This document shows positions 11,412 to 21,499 of a stretch of DNA of 64,000 nt, piece by piece (position 1 is the first letter of the stretch; every line of letters starts with the position of its first letter). The stretch is from positions 7,903,672 through 7,967,671 of the forward strand of contig NC_135134.1 in the NCBI RefSeq assembly GCF_051014445.1, in the 5' to 3' direction. The position numbers and the translations under genes were made by a program. This stretch comes from Colletes latitarsis (Eukaryota; Arthropoda; Insecta; Hymenoptera; Colletidae). Under the pieces are notes generated by a model. The model did not search any database and was not told where the DNA came from. It saw nothing but the letters and a program-made list of their open reading frames with translations.

Positions 11412-14400
11412 TCATCCGCCACGCCGAGGCGGCCGCTCGCGACGACCTCGGGCCACCGCACGAGCGCGAGCTTCAGCGCGCCGCTGAAGCTCGCGTTCCC
11501 TCCCCGCGGCCTCCTTCTGCAACATTATGTTCTCGCAGAAGGAGGCCACGGCCCTCCACTTCTCCTCGCTGCCGAGCATGGCGCGCACCACGCCCGGCAG
11601 CGAGACATCCCGCCCGACGACGCCGACCGGGACACGGCGCTCCCCCTCCCACGCGGGGCATACCTCCAGGGTATGATCCGCCGTGTCCTGCTCAGCGTCG
11701 CAGTGGCAGCAACGCGCCTTCGGCTCCTTCCCTATCCGGCACAGGTATCTTCCGAAGCTGCCATGCCTGGAAAATACCTGTGCCATCCGGTAGGTGAGGC
11801 TGCCATGGCCTCTGTCCAGCCACTCCTTCAGGAGTGGCCAAACCGCCCCGACAGTCCGGTGCCCCGCGGTTGGCAGAGCCAGCCGCTCCTGCCACGCGAG
11901 CAACACGGACTGCCGGGCCTGGCACTTCAAATCGCCCCAAGCAGGTTCCTGCCCGCCCGGGACCGCCCCCATCCCCGCGCGACGGTCGACGCGGTGCCGG
12001 TACATCACCGCGTGCGACCGCGCGAGCTGGTCCATGGGCGGCATCCCCGCTAGAACCGTCGCCGCCTCATGTGACATGGTCCGATACCCGCGGACGACCC
12101 TGAGCGCCATGCGCCTCTGCACCCGACGCAGCATAGTCATGCTGCGCCGGGAGGCAGCCAGGTCGTCCGCCCAGACGGGGGCCCCGTATAGGGCCACCGA
12201 CTGGACCATTGCCACATAGAGGCGACGAACTCGGCCCGCCGGGCCCCCCAGGTTGGGCAGGATCCGGCCCAGAGCAGCAACCATCCTTTCCAACCGGCGG
12301 ACCAGGCAGCGGAAATGCTCCTCGAAACGCCAGTGGCTATCGAGGATCAGCCCCAGATACCTGATCTGGGGCTTCACCTCGATGTCAGCCCCACCCACCC
12401 GGATCAGAGGGGGTGGCGGATCCTGCCGAGGTGAATGAAACGCAATCACCTCGGTCTTATGGACCGCCACCGTCATCCCCATCCCCCTGATCCGGTCGAC
12501 GACGCGTTGCGACCCCTCCTCCGCGCGACGCATGGCCCTCCCCCAGTGCGCCCCGACGGCCAGCACCAGTGTGTCATCCGCATAACACACCGTGCTGACG
12601 CCGTCGGGGAGGCCGGCCCGCAACACCGAGTCGTACGCGATGTTCCACAGGAGTGGCCCGAGGACCGACCCCTGCGGAACACCGCAGTACACCTCCCTCC
12701 GCATATCACCATCCCGGCCCGGATACTCGATCCACCTGCCGCGGAGATAATCCCCGACGACCGCCCTGAGACAAGGGGGGACCCGATGATATTCGAGTCC
12801 CCTCCTTATCTCTTCCCAGGGGAGGGTGTTAAAGGCATTGGCAATATCCAAGGATATTGCCAATGCCACCCCTCCCCGGGAGACGGCCGCCCCCGAGAGG
12901 GCCCTCACACGACCTATCGCGTCGATAGTCGATCGGCCCCCCCGGAAACCGAACTGGCAGTCGGCCAGACCGGGACCACCCCGCGACAGGTGCTCGACGA
13001 GGCGGGCAGCAATCACCCGCTCGAAGAGCTTGCCCACCTCGTCGAGGAGACAAATGGGCCGGTATGCGGAGGGAGACTCCGCGGGCCGACCCTCCTTCCG
13101 GAGGAGGACCATCCTCGCCACCTTCCAACTGGGGGGGAATCGCCCGTCCCTCAGGCAGCGGTCGAGCAACCGCCTGAGGTCGGCCCCAAGGACGCCCTGG
13201 GTCAAGACCCAAACCCGGCCGGGCACACCATCCGGACCCGGGGCCGTGTTACGAACCCCGAGCCGTCTGATGGCCGCTGCCAGCTCCTCCTGCGTGACCC
13301 CCAGCTCGGCCGTCCACTCCACTGGGACAGCCGCCGCCGCCGGAGGACGCGGTCCCCTCTCCCCAATTGGGAAGAGTGTATTGACCACGTCCTCCAGCAG
13401 CCGGGGGTCAAGACCCTCGGTGACGGGGGGCGCCCACGGGCGGAGCTTATTCAGCACCACCTTATATGGGCGCCCCCATGGATCGTCATCAAGGGTCTGG
13501 AGGAGCTCCTTCCATGCCCGGGTCATGGCCCGTTTGATGGCGACCTGCAGAGCAACCCGCGCCACGCGGTATGCTCCATACAGGTCATCAGTTGCCCTCG
13601 CTCGCGCCACGCCGTCGCCTGTACGTTGACGACGGCGCGCGCGGGTGTACTGGCGTCGGGCGCGGACAGTCGCGACTCGCAACTCCGCGATCGCGTCCGA
13701 CCACCAGTACACCGCCCGGCGAGGAGAAGCCCGCCCGACCCGAGGCATCGCCGCGTCGCAAATACCCGCGACCAATGCTCCGAGCCGGGCGACCTCCTCC
13801 TCTATGCTCGGCAACTCGGCCGCTCCCTGCGGCCGAGTTGCAGCGAGGGCAGCTGCCATCAGGGCGTCCTTGTCCAGGCGCCGAAGCGCCCAGCGGCGTG
13901 GTGGGGTGCCACGCAGGCGGCCGTGTCGGGATGCACTCGCGGCGGCAGAGACCTCCATCCGGATGTACCGGTGATCGGAGAGTGTCTCTGCCCCCGCGAC
14001 CACGTGCGAACCCGACAGCATGCGCACGGCGTTGGGGGTCGCGAATCCAACATCCACGATGGACCCCCCATATCGCCGCACGCATGTGTGCTCCGACCCC
14101 CGGTTCAATACCCGGAGGTCGAGCCCCGCCGCCCAATCGCCCAGGATCCCGCCGCGAACGGAGGTCCTGGGGGATCCCCAAGCCACCGACTTGGCATTAA
14201 AATCCCCCAGGACCAGCACCGGCCGGGCCGCGTAGCGCTGCACGCATGCCGCGACCTCGGCCAAGTACAGCTCGAACGCAGCGTGACCGCTACGGGGCGA
14301 AATGTAGCACCCCACCACAGCGACTCCCCCCCAGTCCACGGCGACGAATCCCCGACCGCGCTCCAACAAGGAGAACGGTGGGGACCCGTCGCCCCCTCCC

Positions 14401-14576
14401 CATACCGTCGCCACCAAGCCGTCCGCGTCGCCCACCCAATGAGGGTGATCAGGGACGCGGTACGGCTCGGCGGCGACCGCCAGGCCAACCCCCCACTCCG
14501 CGAGGACTTGGGACATCAAGTCCTGTGCCGCGCGGCAGTGGTTGAGGTTGGCCTGGAGGAGGAGGCGGGGCGGCAT
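11412..14576 (-). CDS. ORF2: endonuclease/reverse transcriptase, copy 1, intact
   Basis: This 1054-codon frame has the size usual for R1-clade ORF2. Residues 1-210 form an apurinic-like endonuclease, with QANLNH (8-13), E37 in AAEPYR, GCYISP (89-94), GDFNA (124-128) and the catalytic SDH (200-202). The reverse transcriptase spans about 430-800. It has NTAPGPDG (443-450), FGFRGGRST (542-550), the motif A aspartate D577 in SLDIANAF, GVPQGSVLGPLL (632-643) and motif C YADD (665-668). A C-terminal CCHC motif follows (C956, C959, H968, C973). No RNase H domain is apparent. The enzyme would nick satellite DNA and prime cDNA synthesis there. The ATG overlaps the ORF1 stop as TAATG (14578-14574), which fixes the start. 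All visible catalytic residues are present, so the protein may be active. Large frames on the other strand are GC-rich shadows. Confidence 0.97.
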   Translation of the reverse strand: MPPRLLLQANLNHCRAAQDLMSQVLAEWGVGLAVAAEPYRVPDHPHWVGDADGLVATVWGGGDGSPPFSLLERGRGFVAVDWGGVAVVGCYISPRSGHAAFELYLAEVAACVQRYAARPVLVLGDFNAKSVAWGSPRTSVRGGILGDWAAGLDLRVLNRGSEHTCVRRYGGSIVDVGFATPNAVRMLSGSHVVAGAETLSDHRYIRMEVSAAASASRHGRLRGTPPRRWALRRLDKDALMAAALAATRPQGAAELPSIEEEVARLGALVAGICDAAMPRVGRASPRRAVYWWSDAIAELRVATVRARRQYTRARRRQRTGDGVARARATDDLYGAYRVARVALQVAIKRAMTRAWKELLQTLDDDPWGRPYKVVLNKLRPWAPPVTEGLDPRLLEDVVNTLFPIGERGPRPPAAAAVPVEWTAELGVTQEELAAAIRRLGVRNTAPGPDGVPGRVWVLTQGVLGADLRRLLDRCLRDGRFPPSWKVARMVLLRKEGRPAESPSAYRPICLLDEVGKLFERVIAARLVEHLSRGGPGLADCQFGFRGGRSTIDAIGRVRALSGAAVSRGGVALAISLDIANAFNTLPWEEIRRGLEYHRVPPCLRAVVGDYLRGRWIEYPGRDGDMRREVYCGVPQGSVLGPLLWNIAYDSVLRAGLPDGVSTVCYADDTLVLAVGAHWGRAMRRAEEGSQRVVDRIRGMGMTVAVHKTEVIAFHSPRQDPPPPLIRVGGADIEVKPQIRYLGLILDSHWRFEEHFRCLVRRLERMVAALGRILPNLGGPAGRVRRLYVAMVQSVALYGAPVWADDLAASRRSMTMLRRVQRRMALRVVRGYRTMSHEAATVLAGMPPMDQLARSHAVMYRHRVDRRAGMGAVPGGQEPAWGDLKCQARQSVLLAWQERLALPTAGHRTVGAVWPLLKEWLDRGHGSLTYRMAQVFSRHGSFGRYLCRIGKEPKARCCHCDAEQDTADHTLEVCPAWEGERRVPVGVVGRDVSLPGVVRAMLGSEEKWRAVASFCENIMLQKEAAGRERELQRRAEARARAVARGRRERPPRRGG
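11465..11495. repeat. Perfect inverted repeat near the ORF2 3' end
   Basis: Arms of 14 bp, CGCGAGCTTCAGCG at 11465-11478 and CGCTGAAGCTCGCG at 11482-11495, flank a 3-nt loop inside the ORF2 C-terminal codons. Copy 2 retains the hairpin. Copy 3 has an in-frame 12-bp deletion that removes most of it. Confidence 0.9.
12834..12867. repeat. Perfect 34-bp inverted repeat spanning reverse transcriptase motif A
   Basis: Two 16-bp arms, GGCATTGGCAATATCC (12834-12849) and GGATATTGCCAATGCC (12852-12867), are separated by AA. They lie exactly on the codons of the motif A segment SLDIANAFNT. Copy 2 keeps the palindrome. Copy 3 has lost 9 bp from one arm. This could be a chance result of codon use or a selected RNA structure. 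Confidence 0.95.
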
Positions 14577-14578
14577 TA
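14574..14578 (-). promoter_or_regulatory. UAAUG stop/start junction between ORF1 and ORF2
   Basis: On the minus strand the TAA ending the ORF1 C-terminal frame (14578-14576) shares its last A with the ORF2 ATG (14576-14574). UAAUG coupling, where termination leads to re-initiation downstream, was shown for the telomeric R1-clade element SART1. The same use is inferred here. Confidence 0.85.
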
Positions 14579-16431
14579 ATTAATGGCCGCGCCAGCCTCC
14601 TCCCGGCCGTCCGTCCCCGTAGCACCGTCCACCTCCATGGAGGACGATGCCACCGCCCTCGGCACCGGAGCCGGTGCAGCCCGCCTCTTCCTCTCCTTCC
14701 GGGAGGGGGGGGGGAGCACTTCTTGCTCCCCACCCTGTGATCGGCTGGCCTCCCCATGTCCGCACACAGCGGGCAGTGGGGGGCCGCCGAGCACTGGCTC
14801 GCACGGTGCTCTTTGGCACCGCAGCGGTAACACTGACCGCTGCGGTCCACCGGCGAGGTGCACCACTGCCTCACGTGCCCCAATTCGAGGCAGCGGTGAC
14901 ACTGGAGCGGGGGCGGCGCGAGGATTTCCACTCGCGCCGAAACCCACCCCACCAACACGCTCCCGGATTCCGCCACCTTACGGGCGGCGGAAAGGGGGCA
15001 CCGGGCCCACACCGACCCGAGGCCGGAGGGCGACCTGCGGATCTCTCCGATCCGCAGGTCCTCCATAGGACAGTCCCCCGCCCTCGCAAGGGCACGGGAC
15101 ACATCCTGTACGCTGACCGAGTCGTCCAGCCCACAAACGCGCATCTCCGTGCGCTTCGTGGGCCGAGCGACCCGGACACCTCGCTCGCCCAGCTACTCCC
15201 GGAGCCTCTGGGCGAGACGATCCGCCTTCGCGCCGCCTTCTGCACCGGGGATCTCCAGCAAAAGACCCCCGGTCACGGCCCTCTTCGCCCTCACGGAGGC
15301 GATGCCCAGCTCTTCCAGGGAGATATTCTCCCTGGCGAGCCGCATCGCCTCCGCGAGGGTCAGGTCGCCCCCCTGCGCAACGGTCAGCGTCACCGCTGCC
15401 GTTTTTGGGGGACGACCTGGTCGTGCCTTCCCGACCTTCGCGGCCTTTACCTTGGCCTCCGGCGGCGGAGGCGGAGGCTGCGGTTGCGAGGCCTTCCTCG
15501 CCGCCCGCTTCGCCTTCCGCCCCACCACCTCACTCCACGCCACCCCCCCTTGGGAGGGTGCTGTGGAGGACGCGACCACCGCGACCACGGGTACACCACC
15601 CCCCTTGGGGGTCGCGACACAGGGCCCTGGTGCCGCAACGCTGGGCGGAGCCTTCACTCCGCCCTTCTTTGCCTTCCCCGACTGTACCGGAACAGGTCGG
15701 GGAGGCACCGCCTTCCTGCTGACCGCTCTTCCGGCGAGGAGCTCCTCCCGGAAGGCGGCCAGCTTGCCATCAATCATGTCCCCAATCCTCCTCAGAAGAT
15801 CGTCTTCTGAGGAGGACGGGGACTTCTTCACGGGCGGAGTGCGGGTGGAGGGGCCCGCGGTGCCCCGCACCACTGCCGCCGCACTCCGCTTATTTACCTC
15901 CGCCGAGGGACGCGGCGGTGGAGGAGGAGGGAGGATGGGAGGGAGGGCCGCGCTGTTCCACAGCGCCTCTGCCCTCCTCCTCCCCTGTCGCTCCTCCTCC
16001 AACAGGAGCTGCAGACGGGCGTTCCGCCCTCTGAGCTCCCGCGCCGCCTCCCTCATTTCCTCCGCCGCGGCCTTCAGGGCCTCCGCGCCACCGCTTTTCT
16101 GCCCCTTAATGGCGCAGGCAGCGGCGACATTCTCCACCCGCCTCAGGGACGAGGAGATCCTCTCCGATATCTCCTCGGTCACCTCGTCCCTGAGGCAACT
16201 CAGCCTCACCGACGGGCTCATCGCCCCGCCCACCTCGACGACGGCCTGCCCCGCCCTCTTCCTCTTAGAGCCTATGAGGCTCCTGGTGGAGGAGAAGGTC
16301 GAGACTGACGCAGTCTCGTTGTCCTCCTCCACCTTCCACGAAGCCGGGCCAGGCGCTGGAGGGGGCGCGAGCGCCGACACTCCAGTCCCAACACCGCCTT
16401 CGTCCTCCCCCTCTGACTTACCCCGTCCCAT
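14577..16431 (-). pseudogene. ORF1, gag-like RNA-binding protein, broken by TAG and a frameshift
   Basis: The frame starts at ATG 16431 and reads 412 codons, with low-complexity, proline- and charge-rich stretches. It is interrupted by TAG at 15193-15195 and continues in the same frame with LGERGVRVARPTKRTEMRVC. Three CCHC zinc knuckles follow at about codons 511-572 (14716-14901): C-X2-C-X4-H-X4-C twice, then C-X2-C-X8-H-X6-C. Just after the third knuckle a run of 10 C on the coding strand (14705-14714) shifts the frame. The expected C-terminus, ending AIN before the TAA at the ORF2 start, is in the next frame. One more C would reconcile them. ORF1 proteins of this clade bind element RNA and guide it to the target. 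This copy probably makes only a truncated product lacking the knuckles. A homopolymer sequencing error could explain the frameshift but not the TAG. Confidence 0.88.
15193..15195 (-). other. Premature in-frame TAG in ORF1
   Basis: CTA on the plus strand reads TAG in the ORF1 frame at codon 413, between RLRE and LGERGVRV. The same frame stays open on both sides, so this is a point nonsense change, for example from CAG by one transition. Confidence 0.85.
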
Positions 16432-16839
16432 CCCCGTTTTAATATTGAACTCTATAATATTCCCACGAGCAGGTCGGAAGAAAAGGTCCGCCCGGGCAGA
16501 GCCGCCTTACCCGGGTAAGCCTATATACTCCGGGTGTTCGGCAGGTTCCCCGGAGGTGGTCGCTTGGGATTGGGCCTTCTCCCCCAACCATGCATCCCAT
16601 CGCCGCGCACCATAGCTTAGGATTGGAGGGCGATTTTATAGAGTCGCCATACTCGTGGCCCAGGCGGTTTAGCCAAGACCCCCGTTCCTCCTGCCGTCAC
16701 GTACCATTCACAAAACCAATAGGGAATTGTGAATGGGTCGTTGTGACGACCAACAGGAGGCTTACGGTGTGTGTATGACTCGGGTACCCCGGGTTCGTTA
16801 AGCCCGAACTGCAGCTGAAAGGCTGGCAGCCCCTGAGGG
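16432..16839 (-). other. 5' UTR of retrotransposon copy 1
   Basis: These 408 nt lie upstream of the ORF1 ATG. They hold a nested stem-loop at 16687-16760 whose arms pair in three blocks: CCTCCTG (16687-16693) with CAGGAGG (16754-16760), GTCAC (16696-16700) with GTGAC (16743-16747), and CCATTCAC (16704-16711) with GTGAATGG (16729-16736). They also hold a 14-bp palindrome, CTTACCCGGGTAAG (16506-16519), and a TATATA-like stretch on the coding strand near 16523-16528. R1-clade elements rely on internal or host-derived transcription. Nothing here identifies the promoter with confidence. The element starts in CCCCTCAGGGG on its own strand. Confidence 0.75.
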
Positions 16840-16856
16840 GGTATTTGCAAGCATCT
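16840..16856. repeat. Target site duplication of retrotransposon copy 1, 5' side
   Basis: GGTATTTGCAAGCATCT matches 10855-10871 exactly. The interrupted satellite unit resumes here with GCCTCATAATTTCGC, as in the intact paralogues at 21483 and 26136. Confidence 0.93.
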
Positions 16857-19800
16857 GCCTCATAATTTCGCATTTTTCCCATACTTGAATGGCCAGAGCC
16901 TTGGCATTTTCTGTTTTGAATCACGTAGTAATGTGGTACCACACTGTAACAGTCAATTAAACCTGGTTCCGATTAATATTTTAGAGGATATCGCCGGTTA
17001 TGTCTGAGTTACGACTGGTATTTGCAATCATCTTCCTCATACTTTTGCATTCTTCGCATTCTTGTTGGCCAGATCCTGGATTTTTTTCTGGTTTGGATCA
17101 CGTAGTGATGTGGTACCACACTGAAGCTATCAATTGAAACTGGTTCCGATTAATATATTAGAGGATAACACCGGTTATGTCTCGGTTACGTCTGGTATTC
17201 GCATTCATCTGGCACATAATTTCGCATTTTTCGCAACTTGTTGGCCAGATCCTGGGTTTTGTCCTGGTTAGGATTACGTATTAATGTGGTACCACACTGA
17301 GATAGACAATAAAACCTGGTTCCGAATAATATTTTAGATGATAACGCCGGTTATGGCTGGGTTAGGTCTCCTATATGCCACCATCTAGCTCGTACTTTCG
17401 CATTTTTCGCATACTTGAATGGCCAGATCCTGGGCTTTTTCTGGTTTGGATCACGCAGTAATGTGGTACTACACTGAAGTAGTCAATAGAACCTGGTTGC
17501 GATTAATATTTTAGAGGAGATCGCCGGTTACGTCTGGGTTAGGTTTGGTATTTGCCATCATCTAGCTCATACTTTCGCATTTATCGCAAACTTGAATGGC
17601 CATATCCTGGATTTTTTTCTGGTTAAGATCACGTATTAATGTGGTGCCACACCGAATCAGTCAATTAAACTTGGTTGCGATTAATATTTTAGAGGATATC
17701 GCCGGTTATGTCTGGGTTAGTTCTGGTATTTGCAATCATCTGCCCCATTCCTTCGCATTTTTCGCCTACTTGTTGGGCAGATCCTGGGCTTTTTCTCGTT
17801 GGGATCACGTAGTAAAGTGGTACCACACCGAAACAGTCAATTAAACCAGGTTGCGATTAATATTTTAGAGCATAACGCCGGTTATGTCAGGGTTAGGTCT
17901 GGTATTTGCCATCATCTAGCTCATACTTTCGCATTTTTCGCATACTTGAAAGCCAGATCCTGGGCTTTTTCTGTTTTGGATCACGTAGTAATGTCTTACC
18001 ACCCTGTAACAGTCAACTAAACCTGGTTCCGATTAGTATTTTAGGGGATAACGCCGGTTATGTCTGGGTTAGTTCTGGTATTTGCAATCATCTAGCTCAT
18101 ACTTTCGCATTTTTCGCATACTTGAAAGCCAGATCCTGGGCTTTTTCTGTTTTGGATCACGTAGTAATGTCTTACCACCCTGTAACAGTCAACTGAACCT
18201 GGTTCCGATTAATATTTTAGAGGATAACGCCGGTTATGTTTGGGTTAGGTCTGGTATTTGCCATCATCTAGCTCATACTTTCGCATCTTTCGCATTCTTG
18301 AATGGCCAGATCCTGGGTTTTTTTCTGGTTAGTTTCACGTAGTAATGTGGTACCACAGTGATACAGTCAATTAAACCTGGTTCCAATTAATATTTTAGAG
18401 GAGAACGCCGGTTACGTCTGTGTTAGGTCTGGTATTCGCAATCATCTGGCTAATACTTTCGATTTTTCGCATTCTTGTCGGTCAGATCCTGGGTTTTTTT
18501 CTGGTGAGGATCACGTATTAATGTGGTGCCACACAGAAATAGTCAATTCCACTTGGATTCGATCAATATTTTAGAGGATAACATCGGTTGTGTCTGGGTT
18601 ACGTCTGGTATTCGCATTCATCTGCCACATAATTTCGCATTTTTCGCAACTTGTTGGCCAGATCCTGGGTTTTGTCCTGGTTAGGATTACGTATTAATGT
18701 GGTACCACACTGAGATAGTCACCAAAACCTGGTTCCGATTAATATTTTAGATGATAACGCCGGTTACGTCTGGGTTAGGTTTGGTATTTGCTATCTTCTG
18801 CCTCATAATTTCGCATTTTTCGCATTCTTGTTGGCCAGATCCTGGGCTTTTTCTGGTTTCGATCACGTAGTAATGTGGTACCACACTGAGGCGGTCAATT
18901 ACACCTGGTTCTGATTAATATTTTAGAGGATAACGCCGGTTATGTGAGGGTTATGCCTGGTATTTGCCATCATCTATCTCATGCTTTCGCATCATTCGCA
19001 TTTCTGTAGGCCAGCTTCTGGGATTTTTCTGATTTGGATCACGTAGTAATGTGGTACCACACTGAACCAGTCAACTAAACCTGGTTCCGATTAATATTTT
19101 AGATGATAACGCTGGTTATGTCTGGGTTAGTTCTGGTATTTGCAATCAACTGGCTCATACTTTCGCATTTTTCGCATACTAGTTTGTCAGATCCTGGGTT
19201 TTTTTTTTGGTTTGGATCACGTAATAATGTGGTGCCACACAGAAACAATCAACTCAACCTGGATTCGATCAATATTTTAGAGGATAACGCCGGTTATGTC
19301 TGGGTTAGGTCTGGTATTTGCAATCATCTGCCTCATAATTTCGCATTTTTCGCATTCTTGTTGGCCAGAACCCGGGTTTTTTTTTGGTTGGGATCACGTA
19401 TTAATGTAGTGCCACACAGAAATAATCAATTCAACCTGGATTCGATCAATATTTTAGAGGATAACACCGGTTATGTCTGGGTTACGTCTGGAATTTGCAA
19501 TCATCTGGCTCATACTTTCGCATTTTTCGCATTCTTGTTGGCCAGATCCTGGGTTTTTTTCTGGCTTGGATTCCGTAGTAATGTGGTTCCACACCAAAGC
19601 AGTCAATTTCACCTGGTTGCGATTAATATTGTAGAGGATAACACCCGTTTTGTCTGGGTTTAATTGAGGTTCCAATTAATATTTTAGAGGAGAACGCCGG
19701 TTACGTCTGTGTTAGGTCTGGTATTCGCAATCATCGCTAATACTTTCGATTTTTCGCATTCTTGTCGGTCAGATGCTGGGTTTTTTTCTGGTGAGGATCA

Positions 19801-21482
19801 CGTATTAATGTGGTGCCACACAGAAATAGTCAATTCCACTTGGATTCGATCAATATTTTAGAGGATAACATCGGTTGTGTCTGGGTTACGTCTGGTATTC
19901 GCATTCATCTGGCACATAATTTCGCATTTTTGGCCACTTGTTGGCCAGATCCTGGATTTTGTCCTGGTTAGGATTACGTATTAATGTGGTACCACACTGA
20001 GATAGTCAATAAAACCTGGTTCCGATTAATATTTTAGATGATAACGCCGGTTATGGCTAGGTCAGGTCTCGTATATGCCACCATCTAGCTCGTACTTTCG
20101 CATTTTTCGCATACTTGAATGGCCAGATCCTGAGCTTTTTCTGGTTTGGATCACGTAGTAATGTGGTACTACACTGAAATAGTCAATAGAACCTGGTTGC
20201 GATTAATATTTTAGCGGATAACGCCGGTTACGTCTGGGTTAGGTCTGGTATTTGCAATCATCTGCCTCATAATTTCGCATTTCTCGCATTCTTGTTGGAC
20301 AGATCCTGGGCTTCTTCTGGTTTCGATCACGTGGTAATGTGGTACCACACTGAGGCAGTCAATTACACCTGGTTCTGATTAATATTTTAGAGGATAACGC
20401 CGGTTATGTCAGGGTTAGGTCTGGTATTTGCCATCATCTAGCTCACACTTTCGCATTTTTCGTATTCTCGTTGGCCAGACCCTGGATTTTTCTCTGGTTA
20501 GGATCACGTATTAATGTGGTGCCACACAGAAGTAATCAATTCAACCTGGATTCGATCAATATTTTAGGGGATAACGCCCTTTATGTCTGGGTTAGGTCTG
20601 GTATTTGCAATTATCTGCCTCACACTTTCGCATTTTTCGCATTCTTGTTGGCCAGATCCTGGATATTTTTCTGGGTAGGATCACGTATGAATGTGGTGCC
20701 ACACAGAAGTAATCAATTCAACCTGGATTCGATCAATATTTTAGGGGATAACGCCCTTTATGTCTGGGTTAGGTCTGGTATTTGCAATCATCTGCCTCAT
20801 AATTTCGCATTTTTCGCATTCTTGTTGGCCAGAACCCGGGTTTTTTCTGGTTAGGATCACGTATTAATGTGGTGCCACACAGAAATAATCAATTCAACCT
20901 TGATTCGATCAATATTTTAGAGGATAACACCGGTTATGTCTGTGTTACGTCTGGTATTTGCAATCATCTGGCTCATACTTTCGTATTTTTCGCTAACTTG
21001 TTGGCAAGATCCTGGGTTTTGTTCTGGTTAGGATCACGTATTAATGTGGTACCACACTGAAATATGATCAATAAAACCTGGTTCCGCTTAATATTTTAGC
21101 GGAGAACGCCGGTTACGCCTGGGTTAGGTCTGGAATCTGCAATCATCTGCCTCATAATTTCGCATTTTTCGCATTCTTGTTGGCCAGAACACGGGTTTTC
21201 TTGCTTAGGATCACGTATTAATTTGATGCCACACAGAAATAATCAATTCAACCTGGATTCGATCAATATTTCAGAGGATAACACCGGTTATGTCTGGGTT
21301 ACGTCTGGTATTCGCAATAATCTGGCTCATGCTTTCGCATCTTTCGCATTCCTGTAGGCCAGCTTCTGGGCTTTTCCTGATTTGGATCACGTAGTAATGT
21401 GGTACCACACTGAAGCTGTCAATTAAACCTTGTTCCGATTAATATTTTAGAGGAGAACGCCGGTTACGTCTGGGTTACGTCT

Positions 21483-21499
21483 GGTATTTGCAAGCATCT
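21483..21499. other. Uninterrupted paralogue of the copy 1 insertion site
   Basis: GGTATTTGCAAGCATCT occurs once here, followed directly by GCCTCATAATTTCGC and then by the unit found to the right of copy 1 (TTTTTCCCATACTTGAATGG). It is the pre-insertion state in a duplicated block and confirms the copy 1 boundaries. A second such site is at 26136-26152. Confidence 0.9.

Larger units (their letters stand above)
10872..16839 (-). mobile_element. Full-length R1-clade non-LTR retrotransposon, copy 1
   Basis: The minus strand carries, in order, a 408-nt 5' UTR, ORF1 (gag-like, broken), ORF2 (endonuclease plus reverse transcriptase, intact), a roughly 516-nt structured 3' UTR and a poly(A) tail, seen here as 25 T at 10871-10895. 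The element is about 5.97 kb, GC-rich, and sharply different in composition from the AT-rich satellite. Perfect 17-bp target duplications bound it, so this is a full-length insertion. Two shorter copies of the same family lie at 22748-25619 and 52994-55137. Assignment to the R1 clade (TRAS/SART/R1-like) rests on the apurinic-type endonuclease, the CCHC after the reverse transcriptase, three CCHC motifs in ORF1, and the ORF1/ORF2 UAAUG overlap reported for SART1. The family name is not determinable here. Confidence 0.96.

Noticed and set aside
12435..14579. 714-codon plus-strand frame opposite ORF2 (and 24309-25625, 54576-55064 in the other copies)
   Set aside because: It is antisense to an intact reverse transcriptase frame in GC-rich DNA. 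The translation is rich in Pro, Arg, His and Gly and has no known domain.
15149..16615. 488-codon plus-strand frame opposite ORF1
   Set aside because: GC-rich shadow of ORF1, which has the zinc knuckles in the minus frame.
16687..16839. Delta-like self-cleaving ribozyme at the 5' end of copy 1
   Set aside because: The terminus CCCCTCAGGGG folds on itself. I could not find a matching P1 partner and the double-pseudoknot order.
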